Shown here: positions 25,205 to 34,381 of the stretch, one piece after another
How the letters are laid out: every line of letters starts with the position of its first letter
Numbering within the stretch: the stretch's first letter is position 1
Source of the DNA: an uncultured Clostridia bacterium
GTDB lineage: Bacteria; Bacillota; Clostridia; Oscillospirales; Feifaniaceae
Assembly (NCBI GenBank): GCA_944376235.1
Contig: CALWCA010000005.1
Location: 1-58,725 of the forward strand
Direction: 5' to 3'
Length of the DNA: 58,725 nucleotides
Made by a program: the position numbers and the translations under genes
The notes under the pieces: generated by a model
What the model saw: only the letters and a program-made list of their open reading frames with translations
Told to the model about the DNA's origin: nothing
Databases searched by the model: none

Positions 25205-25874
25205 TGTTTCTCAGTCTCCTTTCAAACAAGTCGATTCCGTGGCCCATAACCAGATTGAGAATCAGGTAGATGATGGCCGAGATGTAATAGCAGGGCAGGG
25301 GGTTGTAAGTCGACGTGACCACAATGCCGTTGTTGTACATGAGGTCTGTGATGCCCAGATACTGCACAACGGCAGTCTCCTTGATCATGGTGACGAACTC
25401 GTTGCCGATGGCCGGCAGGATGTTTTTGATCGCCTGCGGCAAAATGATGGTGCGCATGGCCTGGCCCTGCGTCATGCCGATGGAGCGGGCGGCTTCGCCC
25501 TGCCCCTTGTCGACAGCCTGGATGCCCGCACGGATGATTTCGGCAACGTAGGCCGCCGAGTTGAGCGACAGCGCAATGACGCAGGGGGCAAGACGCTCAA
25601 AATCCATGCCCAGAACAACCCAGTCGGGATATTTGATAAAGTCCAGTTGGAAGTATACGATCCAGAGCTGAACCAGCAGGGGCGTTCCGCGAATCACGGT
25701 GATGTAAAGCTTGGAAAAGCCACTGAACAGTCTGTTGTTGGACAGCCGCATGATGCCCAGCAGGCTGCCTAAAATGGAGCCCACAAAAACCACTGCCAGC
25801 GACAGCAGAATGGTGGCCTGCGCACCGCGCAGAAAGTAGCGGTAGTAGTCTGTGAAAATCTCGAAAATGATCAA
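25197..25874 (-). CDS. Polar amino-acid ABC transporter permease
   Basis: 225 aa from a TTG with GGGGAG about 7 nt upstream. Five predicted membrane segments of the HisM/GlnP class with the coupling motif [33 protein letters not shown]. One permease gene only, so it likely acts as a homodimer. First gene of the operon; the promoter has consensus hexamers and an ARG-box-like site upstream. Confidence 0.94.
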   Translation of the reverse strand: MIIFEIFTDYYRYFLRGAQATILLSLAVVFVGSILGSLLGIMRLSNNRLFSGFSKLYITVIRGTPLLVQLWIVYFQLDFIKYPDWVVLGMDFERLAPCVIALSLNSAAYVAEIIRAGIQAVDKGQGEAARSIGMTQGQAMRTIILPQAIKNILPAIGNEFVTMIKETAVVQYLGITDLMYNNGIVVTSTYNPLPCYYISAIIYLILNLVMGHGIDLFERRLRNSD

Positions 25875-25953
25875 GCCAAAACTCCCCTTCTCTTTTGATG
25901 AGGCAATGAATGAGATACTGCATAAAACCGAGTAATCTTACAGCATGGAAGCT

Positions 25954-25982
25954 ATTATACGCTGCGAAGGGGTGGCTGTCAA
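25954..25982 (-). promoter_or_regulatory. Promoter of the amino-acid permease operon
   Basis: Minus strand TTGACA (25982-25977), 17-nt spacer, TATAAT (25959-25954): perfect consensus. Leader of about 70 nt. Confidence 0.85.
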
Positions 25983-25989
25983 GAGAAAA

Positions 25990-26006
25990 TCGAATAAAAA
26001 TACAAA
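25990..26006. promoter_or_regulatory. ARG-box-like element upstream of the permease promoter
   Basis: Plus-strand TCGAATAAAAATACAAA, closely matching the B. subtilis AhrC consensus CATGAATAAAAATKCAAK. It begins 8 nt beyond the -35, practically the same distance as the sites before binding proteins 2 and 3. Confidence 0.5.
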
Positions 26007-26068
26007 GAGATGAAACATTAAAGAATAAACATGCAGGCCGGGGCCGGGGGCTAAAAATGTGAAGCTTG

Positions 26069-27439
26069 CTACACAACCGACCGAATCCAGTTGCCGCGCC
26101 GCAGGTGAATGAGGCCCAGCGTGAGCTTGACGGCGTCCTCCGAGAGCTGCAGCAAAAAGAGCCCTGAAATGGGAAGCTTGAAAATCACGGCTCCCACAAA
26201 AACCAGGGGCACGCCGATCAGCCACAGGGCGCCTAGCTCGCTTTTGGCGGCAAAGGAAGTGTCGCCGCCTCCCCGGAAAAGTCCCACGATGAGGGTAGAG
26301 GCCGAGACCTTGAAGGGCATGGCAAATGCATAGATGCTCAGCAGGGTAATGGCATCGCTTGACACCTGTGCCGACACCTCATACAGGGTGAGCACGGCAG
26401 GCGCGGAAAAAAAGAGGCATACCCCGGTGAGCACCCCGGTGGTGGCGGCGGTAATCAGCAGCTTGCGGCCGTAATCTTTTGCCCTTTCGAAATCGCCCGC
26501 GCCCACAAGGTTGCCGACCATGACCAGTGCCGAGCCGGCCACTGAGAAGCTAAAGACCATGAAGACCTGCTCCACCGTTCGGGCGATCTGGGAGGAGGCC
26601 AGCGCCGAGGTTCCCAAAAGCCCATAGGCAACGGTGTATAAGGTAAAGCCGATGCCCCACAGCGTGTCATTGAGCAGCACGGGCAGGGCGGTGCGGAAGA
26701 CGCGCAGGGCAAAGGGGGCGCCGAAGGAGAAATAGTTTCCAAGGGAGGTGCGCAGGGGGGCATTTTTTTTCAGCGCGATGACAGACAGCAGCATAAACTC
26801 CACCACGCGGGCGATGACGGTGGCCAGCGCCGCCCCACGGACGCCCATGCGCGGGAATCCGCACAGGCCGAAGATGAGCAGCAAATTGAAAACGGCGTTG
26901 ACCGTGAGCGCCACAAAGCTGATCAGCATGGGCAGGCGGGAGTTGCCGATGGAGCGTAGCGCCGAGGAGAGCAGAAATGTCAATCCGGTGATGACATAGC
27001 TCCAGCAGATGATGAGCAGATAGTCCTCACCCAGTGCAAGAACCGGGGCTTCACGGGAAAAGAGGGAGAGCACAAGCGTGGGGGAGAGCAGGCCGACACA
27101 GGTGAAGAGGATACCGATAAAACAGACGGCGCAAAAGCCAAGCCCCATCACCTTATAGATGTTTTCCCGGTTGTTTGCGCCCCAGTATTGGGAGATAAAG
27201 ATGCTGCACCCGCCCGAGATGCCCTCCAGGAAGAGAACATAGACAAAATAGAGCTGGTTTGCAATGCCCACGGCCGCGACTTCCGCGTCGCCCAGACGAC
27301 CCACCATGAGGGAGTCGAGCATGTTGACCGAGGAGAGCAGCAGCTTTTGTATAATCATGGGCACCGCTAAAATCAGCAGGGTGCGCAAAAATCTGGGGTC
27401 CCGAAAGGGGTTTCGCGGACGGGATGAAACTTCTTGCAT
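26069..27439 (-). CDS. MATE family efflux transporter
   Basis: 456 aa, 12 membrane segments in two halves. AAGGAGG lies 6 nt before the ATG. Motifs: LLSSVNMLDSLMVGRLGDAEVAAVGIANQ in helix 1-2 and the matching second-half RTVEQVFMVFSFSVAGSALVMVGNLVGAGD. The family exports drugs, metabolites or signalling compounds by Na+ or H+ antiport; substrate unknown. It is a single gene between the DUF1846 gene and the amino-acid operon. Three CCGTAT repeats lie about 80-100 nt upstream. Confidence 0.92.
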   Translation of the reverse strand: MQEVSSRPRNPFRDPRFLRTLLILAVPMIIQKLLLSSVNMLDSLMVGRLGDAEVAAVGIANQLYFVYVLFLEGISGGCSIFISQYWGANNRENIYKVMGLGFCAVCFIGILFTCVGLLSPTLVLSLFSREAPVLALGEDYLLIICWSYVITGLTFLLSSALRSIGNSRLPMLISFVALTVNAVFNLLLIFGLCGFPRMGVRGAALATVIARVVEFMLLSVIALKKNAPLRTSLGNYFSFGAPFALRVFRTALPVLLNDTLWGIGFTLYTVAYGLLGTSALASSQIARTVEQVFMVFSFSVAGSALVMVGNLVGAGDFERAKDYGRKLLITAATTGVLTGVCLFFSAPAVLTLYEVSAQVSSDAITLLSIYAFAMPFKVSASTLIVGLFRGGGDTSFAAKSELGALWLIGVPLVFVGAVIFKLPISGLFLLQLSEDAVKLTLGLIHLRRGNWIRSVV

Positions 27440-27540
27440 GAGAGACCTCCTTCAAACGGCAGGTGGGGAAAGCGGGCATTTCCCGATGTCCGGGGGTATG
27501 GCATGACCTCTTTGTGGCCGTATCTCTCCGTATCATCCGT

Positions 27541-27570
27541 ATAAAAAGACAAAGCCACAGGGCTTTGCCT
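27541..27570 (-). terminator. Terminator of the DUF1846 gene
   Basis: Stem 27550-27556 with 27561-27567, ACAG loop (plus-strand sense), followed on the minus strand by TCTTTTTATA. It lies 50 nt beyond the stop. Confidence 0.75.
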
Positions 27571-27620
27571 TTTCGACAATTCGCGTCAGGCAAGAGATGG
27601 GAGGCAGCTCAGGCTCCCGG

Positions 27621-29105
27621 CTATTGCTTGTGAAACAGCTTTTTGCTCTGGTAGACAGGTTCCATTGTCAGCCGGATGCCGACCTTGCGCAGCAAATCGC
27701 TGTCCACTTGGGAGAGGATGACGGTGGAGTGGGCCTCGCAGCCCTTGAGCTTTGGGAGCTGATCCATGGCGCGCTGCGCCTGGGGGTCGGTGACGGCACA
27801 GATGGCAAGGGCAAGCAGCGTCTCGTCGGTGTGCAGGCGGGGGTTGTGATTGCCCAGGTGACCCACTTTGAGCGCCTGGATGGGCTCTATGATGGCGGGG
27901 GAGATCAAAAGAGCGGCGTCGTCGATTCCCGCGAGGTATTTGAGAGCGTTGAGCAGCGCGGCGGAGGTGGCCCCCAGCAGAGGGCTGGTTTTTCCGGTGA
28001 CGATGGTGCCGTCCTCCAGCTCGATGGCAGTGGCCGGGGCGCCGGTATCCCGCGCGCGGTCAAGGGCGGGTTGGACGCAGCGCCGCTCCGAGAGATCAAC
28101 GCCGGCCTGGCTCATGACCAGCTCCATGCGATACATGGCGTTTTCGTCCATGCGGCCCACTTTGATGTCATAGCAGGTGGCATAGTAGCGGCGTAAAATC
28201 TCCTGGCGGGAGGCCTCCCGGCAGACCTCGTCGTCCACGATGCAGTTGCCAGCCATATTGACGCCCATGTCAGTGGGGGATTTATAGGGACAATGGCCGA
28301 AAATGCGCTCGAAAATGGCGCTGACCACAGGGAAAATCTCCACATCCCGGTTGTAGTTGACGGTCACCTTCCCGTAAGCTTCGAGATGGAATGGGTCAAT
28401 CATATTGACGTCCTGCAAATCCACCGTAGCCGCCTCATAGGCCAGATTGACCGGGTGCTTGAGCGGGAGGTTCCAGATGGGGAAGGTTTCGAATTTGGCA
28501 TAGCCGGCATTGACCCCGTGGTGGTGCTCGTGGTAAAGCTGAGAAAGACAGGTGGCCATCTTGCCACTGCCGGGGCCGGGGGCGGTCACAACCACGAGCG
28601 GGCGGGTGGTTTTGATGTACTCGTTTTTGCCAAAGCCCGCCTCGCTGACAATGTGCGAGATGTTGGCGGGATAGCCGTCGATGGGATAGTGCCGATAGGT
28701 GGGAATCCCCAGCTTCTCAAGCTTGTCCTGAAAGCGGTTGGCCGCCGACTGTCCGGCGTATTGGGTCAGGCAGACGCTGCTGACATACAGGCCCAGCCCG
28801 CGAAAGGCGTCAATCAGCCGCAGGGTCTCCAGGTCATAGGTGATGCCCAGGTCTCCGCGCCGCTTGTTTTTTTCGATATGGTCGGCGTTGATGACAAGCA
28901 CAAGCTCGGCCTGGTCGGCAAGCTCGAGCAGCATGCGCACCTTGCTGTCTGGCTGGAATCCGGGCAGAACGCGCGAGGCGTGGAAGTCGTCGAAGAGCTT
29001 TCCGCCGAACTCCAGATAGAGCTTGTCAAATTGGGCAAACCGCTCCCTGATGTGCTGAGACTGCCGTTTCAAGTAGGCGTCATTGTCAAAACCGATGTGC
29101 GCCAC
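27621..29105 (-). CDS. DUF1846 (UPF0371) family protein
   Basis: 494 aa, matching the usual family length. GTG start with GGGGGG 6 nt upstream. Features seen: a P-loop-like GPGSGKMATC near residue 180, FGGKLFDDFHASRVLPGFQPDSK near the N-terminus, and TYRHYPIDGYPANISHIVSEAGFGKNEY. DUF1846 proteins are widespread in Firmicutes gut species; structures exist but the reaction is not established. Transcribed alone from a consensus promoter. Confidence 0.9.
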   Translation of the reverse strand: MAHIGFDNDAYLKRQSQHIRERFAQFDKLYLEFGGKLFDDFHASRVLPGFQPDSKVRMLLELADQAELVLVINADHIEKNKRRGDLGITYDLETLRLIDAFRGLGLYVSSVCLTQYAGQSAANRFQDKLEKLGIPTYRHYPIDGYPANISHIVSEAGFGKNEYIKTTRPLVVVTAPGPGSGKMATCLSQLYHEHHHGVNAGYAKFETFPIWNLPLKHPVNLAYEAATVDLQDVNMIDPFHLEAYGKVTVNYNRDVEIFPVVSAIFERIFGHCPYKSPTDMGVNMAGNCIVDDEVCREASRQEILRRYYATCYDIKVGRMDENAMYRMELVMSQAGVDLSERRCVQPALDRARDTGAPATAIELEDGTIVTGKTSPLLGATSAALLNALKYLAGIDDAALLISPAIIEPIQALKVGHLGNHNPRLHTDETLLALAICAVTDPQAQRAMDQLPKLKGCEAHSTVILSQVDSDLLRKVGIRLTMEPVYQSKKLFHKQ

Positions 29106-29142
29106 AAAAATCCCCCCTTATTCATTTTCAAACAACCCATAT

Positions 29143-29171
29143 AGTTTACGAGAGGAACGCCCGTTTGTCAA
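29143..29171 (-). promoter_or_regulatory. Promoter of the DUF1846 gene
   Basis: Minus strand TTGACA (29171-29166), 17-nt spacer, TAAACT (29148-29143). Confidence 0.75.
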
Positions 29172-29230
29172 TGAAATTAGGCATGAATCTTCGCACTCTA
29201 TTTTTGTCATGCGTAAGGAGGCGAGGCATC

Positions 29231-29259
29231 TTGCATTTTAATGTAAAATCTGGTATGAT
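29231..29259 (+). promoter_or_regulatory. Promoter of glpX
   Basis: TTGCAT (29231-29236), 17-nt spacer, TATGAT (29254-29259); leader about 78 nt. Confidence 0.7.
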
Positions 29260-29343
29260 TTGAGGTACGACATGTGAGCTCCCGGCACGCTCAAAGAGAG
29301 AAACAGACGGCCATGGAGCCAAAGGAAGGGAGAGTCTGGCCAA

Positions 29344-30339
29344 ATGAATTTGCCCAAGGAGCTGTCGCTGCCTTTGGTACGCGTCACCGAGGCGGCCGCC
29401 CTGAAAGCGGCCCGTACGCAGGGGCACGGAGACAAAAACGGCACCGATAAGGCGGCTACCGACGCCATGCGCGGCATGCTGGATTACATCGACATCAAGG
29501 GCTGCGTAATTATCGGGGAAGGGGAAAAGGACGAGGCGCCCATGCTCTACTGCGGCGAGATAGTCGGCATGCAGCACAGTGACAGCATGGAGGTTGACAT
29601 TGCCGTTGACCCCGTGGACGGCACCACCATGACGGCAAACGGCATGGGCAACGCCATTTCGGTCATCGCCATGGGCGAGCGGGGTTCCATGATGAGCATT
29701 CCCTGCTTTTACGCCCTCAAGCTGGCCTGCGGGCCCGAGCTGCGCGGGCACATGGATTTGAATGCTTCGCTGACCGAGAATATCCGTGTGGCGGCAGCGC
29801 GGCTGGACAAGTCGTATGCCGACATCACGGTGGCGGTGCTCAACCGCCCCAGGCACGATGAATTTATCAAGGAAATCCGATCGCTGGGCTGCCGTATCAA
29901 GCTCATTCAGGACGGCGACATCGCGGCCGCCATCGCCACTTGCGACGAGGAGCACGGAATTGATTTTTACTATGGCATTGGCGGAGCCCCCGAGGCGGTG
30001 ATTTCGGCTGTGGCCATGAAGGCGCTCGAGGGCGACCTGCAGGTGAAAATGTGGCCCACAAAGCCGGAAGAAAAAGAAGCCCTGTTGAACAAGGGGCTCA
30101 GCGACAAAAAAATCTACACGGCGGAGGATTTGGCCAAGGGAGACAATTTGATTTTCTCGGCCACCGGCGTGACCGACGGAACCCTGCTGCGCGGCGTGCG
30201 TTTTTATGGGGAGAAGGCGAAAACCCATTCGCTGCTCATGCGCAACCAGACCAAGACGGTCAGATACATTGAAGCCATGCACAACCTGCGCTACAAGACG
30301 CTGCCCTCCAAGGAGCTGCACCGGGAAAAGCCGGTGTAA
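29344..30339 (+). CDS. glpX: Class II fructose-1,6-bisphosphatase
   Basis: 331 aa. Metal-binding GEGEKDEAPML (58-68) and DPVDGTT (89-95) define the GlpX family within the Li+-sensitive phosphatases; GGAPE and the C-terminal TGVTDGTLLRGVR are also as expected. It removes the 1-phosphate of fructose 1,6-bisphosphate in gluconeogenesis. Monocistronic; a weak hairpin follows (GCCGG ... CCGGC around 30354-30378) without a good T-tract. Confidence 0.95.
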   Translation: MNLPKELSLPLVRVTEAAALKAARTQGHGDKNGTDKAATDAMRGMLDYIDIKGCVIIGEGEKDEAPMLYCGEIVGMQHSDSMEVDIAVDPVDGTTMTANGMGNAISVIAMGERGSMMSIPCFYALKLACGPELRGHMDLNASLTENIRVAAARLDKSYADITVAVLNRPRHDEFIKEIRSLGCRIKLIQDGDIAAAIATCDEEHGIDFYYGIGGAPEAVISAVAMKALEGDLQVKMWPTKPEEKEALLNKGLSDKKIYTAEDLAKGDNLIFSATGVTDGTLLRGVRFYGEKAKTHSLLMRNQTKTVRYIEAMHNLRYKTLPSKELHREKPV

Positions 30340-30439
30340 CCGGCGAGCAAAATGCCGGATGTTGTGCGGCGTACCGGCCTGGATTTTGGCAATTTTAATA
30401 AAAACAGGCAGGGAATAATCACAAGTTTTACAAAACCTC

Positions 30440-30469
30440 TTGACAGTGGCGCCGCAGACGTGCTAAAGT
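30440..30469 (+). promoter_or_regulatory. Promoter of the leu operon
   Basis: TTGACA (30440-30445), 18-nt spacer, TAAAGT (30464-30469). Transcription would start just before the T-box leader. Confidence 0.7.
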
Positions 30470-30480
30470 AAGGCGTAAAA

Positions 30481-30770
30481 TTTCATAGAAAAAAGCCGTG
30501 ACGAAGAATGGTTTGGGTGAAAAAACATTTCAGAGAGCCGATGGATGGTGCGAATCGGCATGAAAAAGCCTTTTCCTCTCCCTTCCGAGCTGGAAGCCTG
30601 AAGCCTGCCGGTGTGTAGGGCGACCCGTGAATGCCGCGTGAGTGCATAGAAGTTGCTGGACTTCGAAGAGGTGGCGGACCAGTGTGTCCGCAATTTGAGT
30701 GGTACCGCGAGTGAAACGTTGTGTTGCACCCGTCTCAAAGCAAGGATGCTTTGAGACGGGTTTTCTTTTT
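30481..30770 (+). promoter_or_regulatory. T-box leader, leucine specifier CTG
   Basis: Stem I apex AGAGAGCCGATGG...GTGCGAATCGGC, then the specifier loop with CTG at 30590-30592 in the GAGCTGG context, the conserved T-box TGGTACCGCG at 30700-30709, and an intrinsic terminator (30729-30741 with 30748-30760, T-tract 30761-30770). Uncharged tRNA-Leu(CAG) would pair with the CTG codon and, through its CCA end, with the T-box to favour the antiterminator, turning on leuACDB when leucine is scarce. The stretch 30771-30941 is the remaining untranslated leader. Confidence 0.92.
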
Positions 30771-30941
30771 GCCGACGCAGGCCCTGCGGGACCGCAGCGT
30801 TGGGGGAAAACGTGCGGTGAAGAGGAGAATTGTGCGGGCAGGGGAGCGCGAAAAGGAAAAAGACGAAAACCACTGCCCCGTACGCCGGCCGGCCTGCGGG
30901 CCTGCCGGGGAGAAACAGCAGCAAAAAGGAGTCGGTTTTTT

Positions 30942-32618
30942 ATGATGGATGCAAGCAAGTATCGGGTCGGCTATTTTCCCGTGGACAACAGGAAATACGG
31001 CAAGTGGATGGACAAGGACCATGTGGAGCAGCCGCCCATTTGGTGCAGCGTGGACATGCGCGACGGGAATCAGAGCCTTGTGATCCCCATGAACCTGGAA
31101 GAGAAGCTCGAGTATTACAACATGCTCCTTGAGGTTGGCTTCAAGGAAATCGAGGTGGGCTTTCCTGCGGCAAGCGAGACGGAATACGAGTTTTTGCGCA
31201 CCCTGATTGACAACAACATGATCCCCGAGGACGTCACGGTGCAGGTTTTGACCCAGTGCCGCGAGCACATCATCCGAAAGACCTTTGACGCCTGTAAGGG
31301 CGCGCCAAGCGCCATCATCCATTTTTACAACTCGGTGAGCGTGGCACAGCGCGAGCAGGTGTTCAAAAAATCCAAGGAGGAGATCAAGCAGATTGCCGTC
31401 GACGGGGCTAAGCTGGTCAAGAAGCTGGCGGGTGAATACGAGGGCAATTTCCGCTTTGAATATTCTCCCGAATCCTTCACCGGCACCGAGCCCGACTATG
31501 CGCTCGAGGTCTGCAATGCGGTGCTCGACGTTTTGGAGCCCGGGCCCGACAACAACGTGATTATCAACATTCCCGGCACGGTGGAGATGAGCATGCCCCA
31601 CGTCTACGCCTCGCAGGTGGAGTATATCAGCGAAAACCTCAAATACCGTGAATTTGTCACCCTTTCGCTGCACGCGCACAACGACCGTGGCACCGCCGTG
31701 GCCGACACCGAGCTGGCCCTGCTGGCAGGGGCGCAGCGCGTGGAAGGCACGCTGTTTGGAAACGGGGAGAGAACCGGCAATGTGGACATCGTCACGCTGG
31801 CGCTCAACCTGTATTCCCACGGGATTGACCCGGGCCTGGACTTCTCCGACATGCCCTCGCTGGTAGAAACGTATGAGCGATGCACCCGCATGCATGTGTA
31901 TGAGAGAACGCCCTATGCCGGGGCGCTGGTGTTTGCCGCCTTCTCGGGCAGCCATCAGGACGCCATTGCCAAGGGCATGAAATACAGGCATAAAAACAAG
32001 CTGCACGGGTGGAACGTTCCCTATATTCCGATTGACCCCACCGACATCGGCCGCACCTATGACGCCGACGTCATCCGGGTCAACTCCCAGTCGGGCAAGG
32101 GCGGCATCGGGTATCTGCTGGAGCAGTTTTTCGGCTACAGCCTGCCTGCCGGCATGCGCGAGCACTTTAGCTATCTGTGCAAGGACATTTCCGACCATGA
32201 GCATAAAGAGCTCAAGCCCCACGAGGTGCTGGAGATTTTCGAGAAGAACTATCTCAACCTCCCCGGCGACATCAGCGTGACCGATTTTGAGTTCACACGG
32301 GAAAACGACGTGGTAAAAATCGACATCACCTTTTTGAAGGACGGCGAGGAGACCGAGCTCGAGGCGCAGGGCAACGGCTCGCTGAGCGCCGTCAACGATG
32401 CGCTGAGAACCTATACGGGCAGAGAATATACCCTTGAGGTCTTCACGCAGCACAGCATGCAGGGGCAGGGCTCGCACAGTGTGGCCGCCTCGTATATCGG
32501 GCTTGAGACCGGGGACGGCAGGATGTTCTGGGGCGCCGGCACCGACACCGACGTCATCAAGGCGAGCACCAACGCGCTGCTCAGCGCGTTTCACAATATG
32601 GTTAAGGGAGGCAAATAA
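30942..32618 (+). CDS. leuA: 2-isopropylmalate synthase
   Basis: 558 aa. ATG 30942 has AAGGAG 10 nt upstream (a second ATG follows immediately). Catalytic TIM-barrel with [12 protein letters not shown] (35-46), GFPAAS, and the metal-binding [19 protein letters not shown] and [13 protein letters not shown] also match. The C-terminal LeuA dimer domain for leucine feedback begins near 440. Length and motifs fit the LeuA2 form (long type, as in actinobacteria and many Clostridia) and not the 510-aa E. coli type. Condenses acetyl-CoA with 2-oxoisovalerate. First gene of the leu operon, controlled by the T-box. Confidence 0.95.
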   Translation: MMDASKYRVGYFPVDNRKYGKWMDKDHVEQPPIWCSVDMRDGNQSLVIPMNLEEKLEYYNMLLEVGFKEIEVGFPAASETEYEFLRTLIDNNMIPEDVTVQVLTQCREHIIRKTFDACKGAPSAIIHFYNSVSVAQREQVFKKSKEEIKQIAVDGAKLVKKLAGEYEGNFRFEYSPESFTGTEPDYALEVCNAVLDVLEPGPDNNVIINIPGTVEMSMPHVYASQVEYISENLKYREFVTLSLHAHNDRGTAVADTELALLAGAQRVEGTLFGNGERTGNVDIVTLALNLYSHGIDPGLDFSDMPSLVETYERCTRMHVYERTPYAGALVFAAFSGSHQDAIAKGMKYRHKNKLHGWNVPYIPIDPTDIGRTYDADVIRVNSQSGKGGIGYLLEQFFGYSLPAGMREHFSYLCKDISDHEHKELKPHEVLEIFEKNYLNLPGDISVTDFEFTRENDVVKIDITFLKDGEETELEAQGNGSLSAVNDALRTYTGREYTLEVFTQHSMQGQGSHSVAASYIGLETGDGRMFWGAGTDTDVIKASTNALLSAFHNMVKGGK

Positions 32619-32620
32619 GA

Positions 32621-33880
32621 ATGGGGATGACCATGAGCCAAAAGATTCTCGCGGCCCACGCGGGGCTTGACAGCGTCGCCGCCGGACAGCTCATCAGCGC
32701 GAAGCTTGACATCGTGCTGGGCAACGACATCACGACGCCGGTGGCGGTCAACGAATTCAAAAAGGCGGGCTTTGACAAGGTGTTCGACAAGGACAAGGTC
32801 GCCATTGTGCTCGACCACTTCGTGCCCAACAAGGACATCAAGGCGGCAGAGCAGTCCAAGACCTGCCGGGAATTTGCCTGCTCACACTGCATCAGCCATT
32901 TTTACGATGTGGGCAAAATGGGCATTGAGCATGCCCTGCTGCCTGAGCAGGGGGTGGTGACTGCGGGCGACTGTATCATCGGGGCCGACAGCCACACCTG
33001 CACCTACGGGGCGCTGGGCGCCTTTTCCACCGGCGTGGGCTCGACCGACATGGCGGCCGGCATGGCCACCGGCACGGCCTGGTTCAAGGTGCCTTCGGCA
33101 ATCAAATTCAATCTGACCGGCAAGCTGCCCTCAAACTGCAGCGGCAAGGACGTCATCCTCACCATCATCGGACGCATCGGTGTGGACGGGGCACTCTACA
33201 AGAGCATGGAGTTTACGGGAGAGGGCGTGCGCGGGCTGTCCATGGACGACAGGCTGTGCATCTGCAACATGGCGGTGGAAGCGGGCGCCAAAAACGGGAT
33301 CTTCCCCGTCGACGACGTAACGCTGGCCTACCTGAAGGGCAGAAGCGAGCGTGAGCCGGTGGTGTATGAGGCCGATGCCGACGCCGTGTACGAGAGCGTT
33401 GTCGACGTGGATTTGAGTGCCGTCACGCCCACTGTCGCCTGCCCGCACCTGCCGGACAACACCCGCCCGGCAAGCGAGCTGCACGACGTTGGGGTGGATC
33501 AGGTTGTGATTGGCTCCTGCACCAACGGCAGGCTGGAGGATATGGAGGCGGCCTGGCGCATCCTGAAGGGCAAGCAGGTGGCAAAAGGGCTTCGCTGCAT
33601 CATCATCCCGGCCACCATGCAGATTCTCAGGGAGTGTGTGGAGCGCGGCTGGTACACCGACTTTATCGACGCGGGTGCCGTGGTCTCGACGCCCACCTGC
33701 GGCCCCTGCCTGGGCGGCTACATGGGCATTCTTGCGGCGGGCGAGCGCTGCATTGCCACCACAAACCGCAACTTTGTGGGCCGCATGGGCCATGTGGACA
33801 GCGAGGTGTATCTCGCGTCCCCGCAAACGGCGGCGGCCAGCGCCCTGACCGGGTATATCACCGAATACAAGGAGGCGTGA
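32621..33880 (+). CDS. leuC: 3-isopropylmalate dehydratase large subunit
   Basis: 419 aa, the length of the short archaeal/clostridial LeuC type. The three iron-sulphur ligands are visible in [10 protein letters not shown] (by position) and in SCTNGR and PTCGPCLGG. Works with LeuD in the cytoplasm to isomerise 2- to 3-isopropylmalate. Starts 2 nt after leuA; GGGAGG lies 13 nt before the first of three nearby ATGs, so 32633 is an alternative start. Confidence 0.95.
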   Translation: MGMTMSQKILAAHAGLDSVAAGQLISAKLDIVLGNDITTPVAVNEFKKAGFDKVFDKDKVAIVLDHFVPNKDIKAAEQSKTCREFACSHCISHFYDVGKMGIEHALLPEQGVVTAGDCIIGADSHTCTYGALGAFSTGVGSTDMAAGMATGTAWFKVPSAIKFNLTGKLPSNCSGKDVILTIIGRIGVDGALYKSMEFTGEGVRGLSMDDRLCICNMAVEAGAKNGIFPVDDVTLAYLKGRSEREPVVYEADADAVYESVVDVDLSAVTPTVACPHLPDNTRPASELHDVGVDQVVIGSCTNGRLEDMEAAWRILKGKQVAKGLRCIIIPATMQILRECVERGWYTDFIDAGAVVSTPTCGPCLGGYMGILAAGERCIATTNRNFVGRMGHVDSEVYLASPQTAAASALTGYITEYKEA

Positions 33881-33883
33881 AGC

Positions 33884-34381
33884 ATGAATACAAAAGGAAA
33901 GGCCTTTCGGTATCCCGACAACGTGGATACCGACGTCATCATCCCCGCCCGCTATCTCAATACGTCTGACGCCAGGGAGCTGGCCCTCCACTGCATGGAG
34001 GACATCGACAGCGAGTTTGTCAATCGCGTGCAGCCGGGCGACGTGATCGTGGCCGGTTGGAATTTTGGCTGCGGGTCGTCGCGCGAACACGCGCCGCTTG
34101 TCATCAAGACCTGCGGCACGGGCTGTGTGATTGCCAAGAGCTTTGCCAGGATTTTTTACCGCAACGCCATCAACATCGGGCTGCCCATCCTGGAGTGCGA
34201 GCAGGCGGCGCAGGAGATTGAGGCGGGCCATGAGGTGGCGGTGGATTTTGACACCGGCATCATCACCGACGTGACCACCGGAAAGAGCTACCAGGCACAG
34301 CCCTTCCCGCCCTTTATCCAAAATATCATCAAAAGCGGGGGACTGCTCAATTCCCTCAGGGAAGGGAGCGCCAATGACTAA
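33884..34381 (+). CDS. leuD: 3-isopropylmalate dehydratase small subunit
   Basis: 165 aa. Substrate-binding loop [10 protein letters not shown] and the typical [15 protein letters not shown] segment. Short LeuD form that pairs with the short LeuC. Starts 3 nt after leuC and overlaps leuB by 8 nt. Confidence 0.95.
   Translation: MNTKGKAFRYPDNVDTDVIIPARYLNTSDARELALHCMEDIDSEFVNRVQPGDVIVAGWNFGCGSSREHAPLVIKTCGTGCVIAKSFARIFYRNAINIGLPILECEQAAQEIEAGHEVAVDFDTGIITDVTTGKSYQAQPFPPFIQNIIKSGGLLNSLREGSAND

Noticed and set aside
30735-32594. Long open frame on the minus strand opposite leuA
   Set aside because: It mirrors the codon structure of leuA, has no ribosome site and no recognisable domain; GC-rich genes commonly leave such antisense frames open. 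The same applies to antisense frames over 18140-19921, 29146-30321, 33131-34411, 43474-45480 and 56731-58365.
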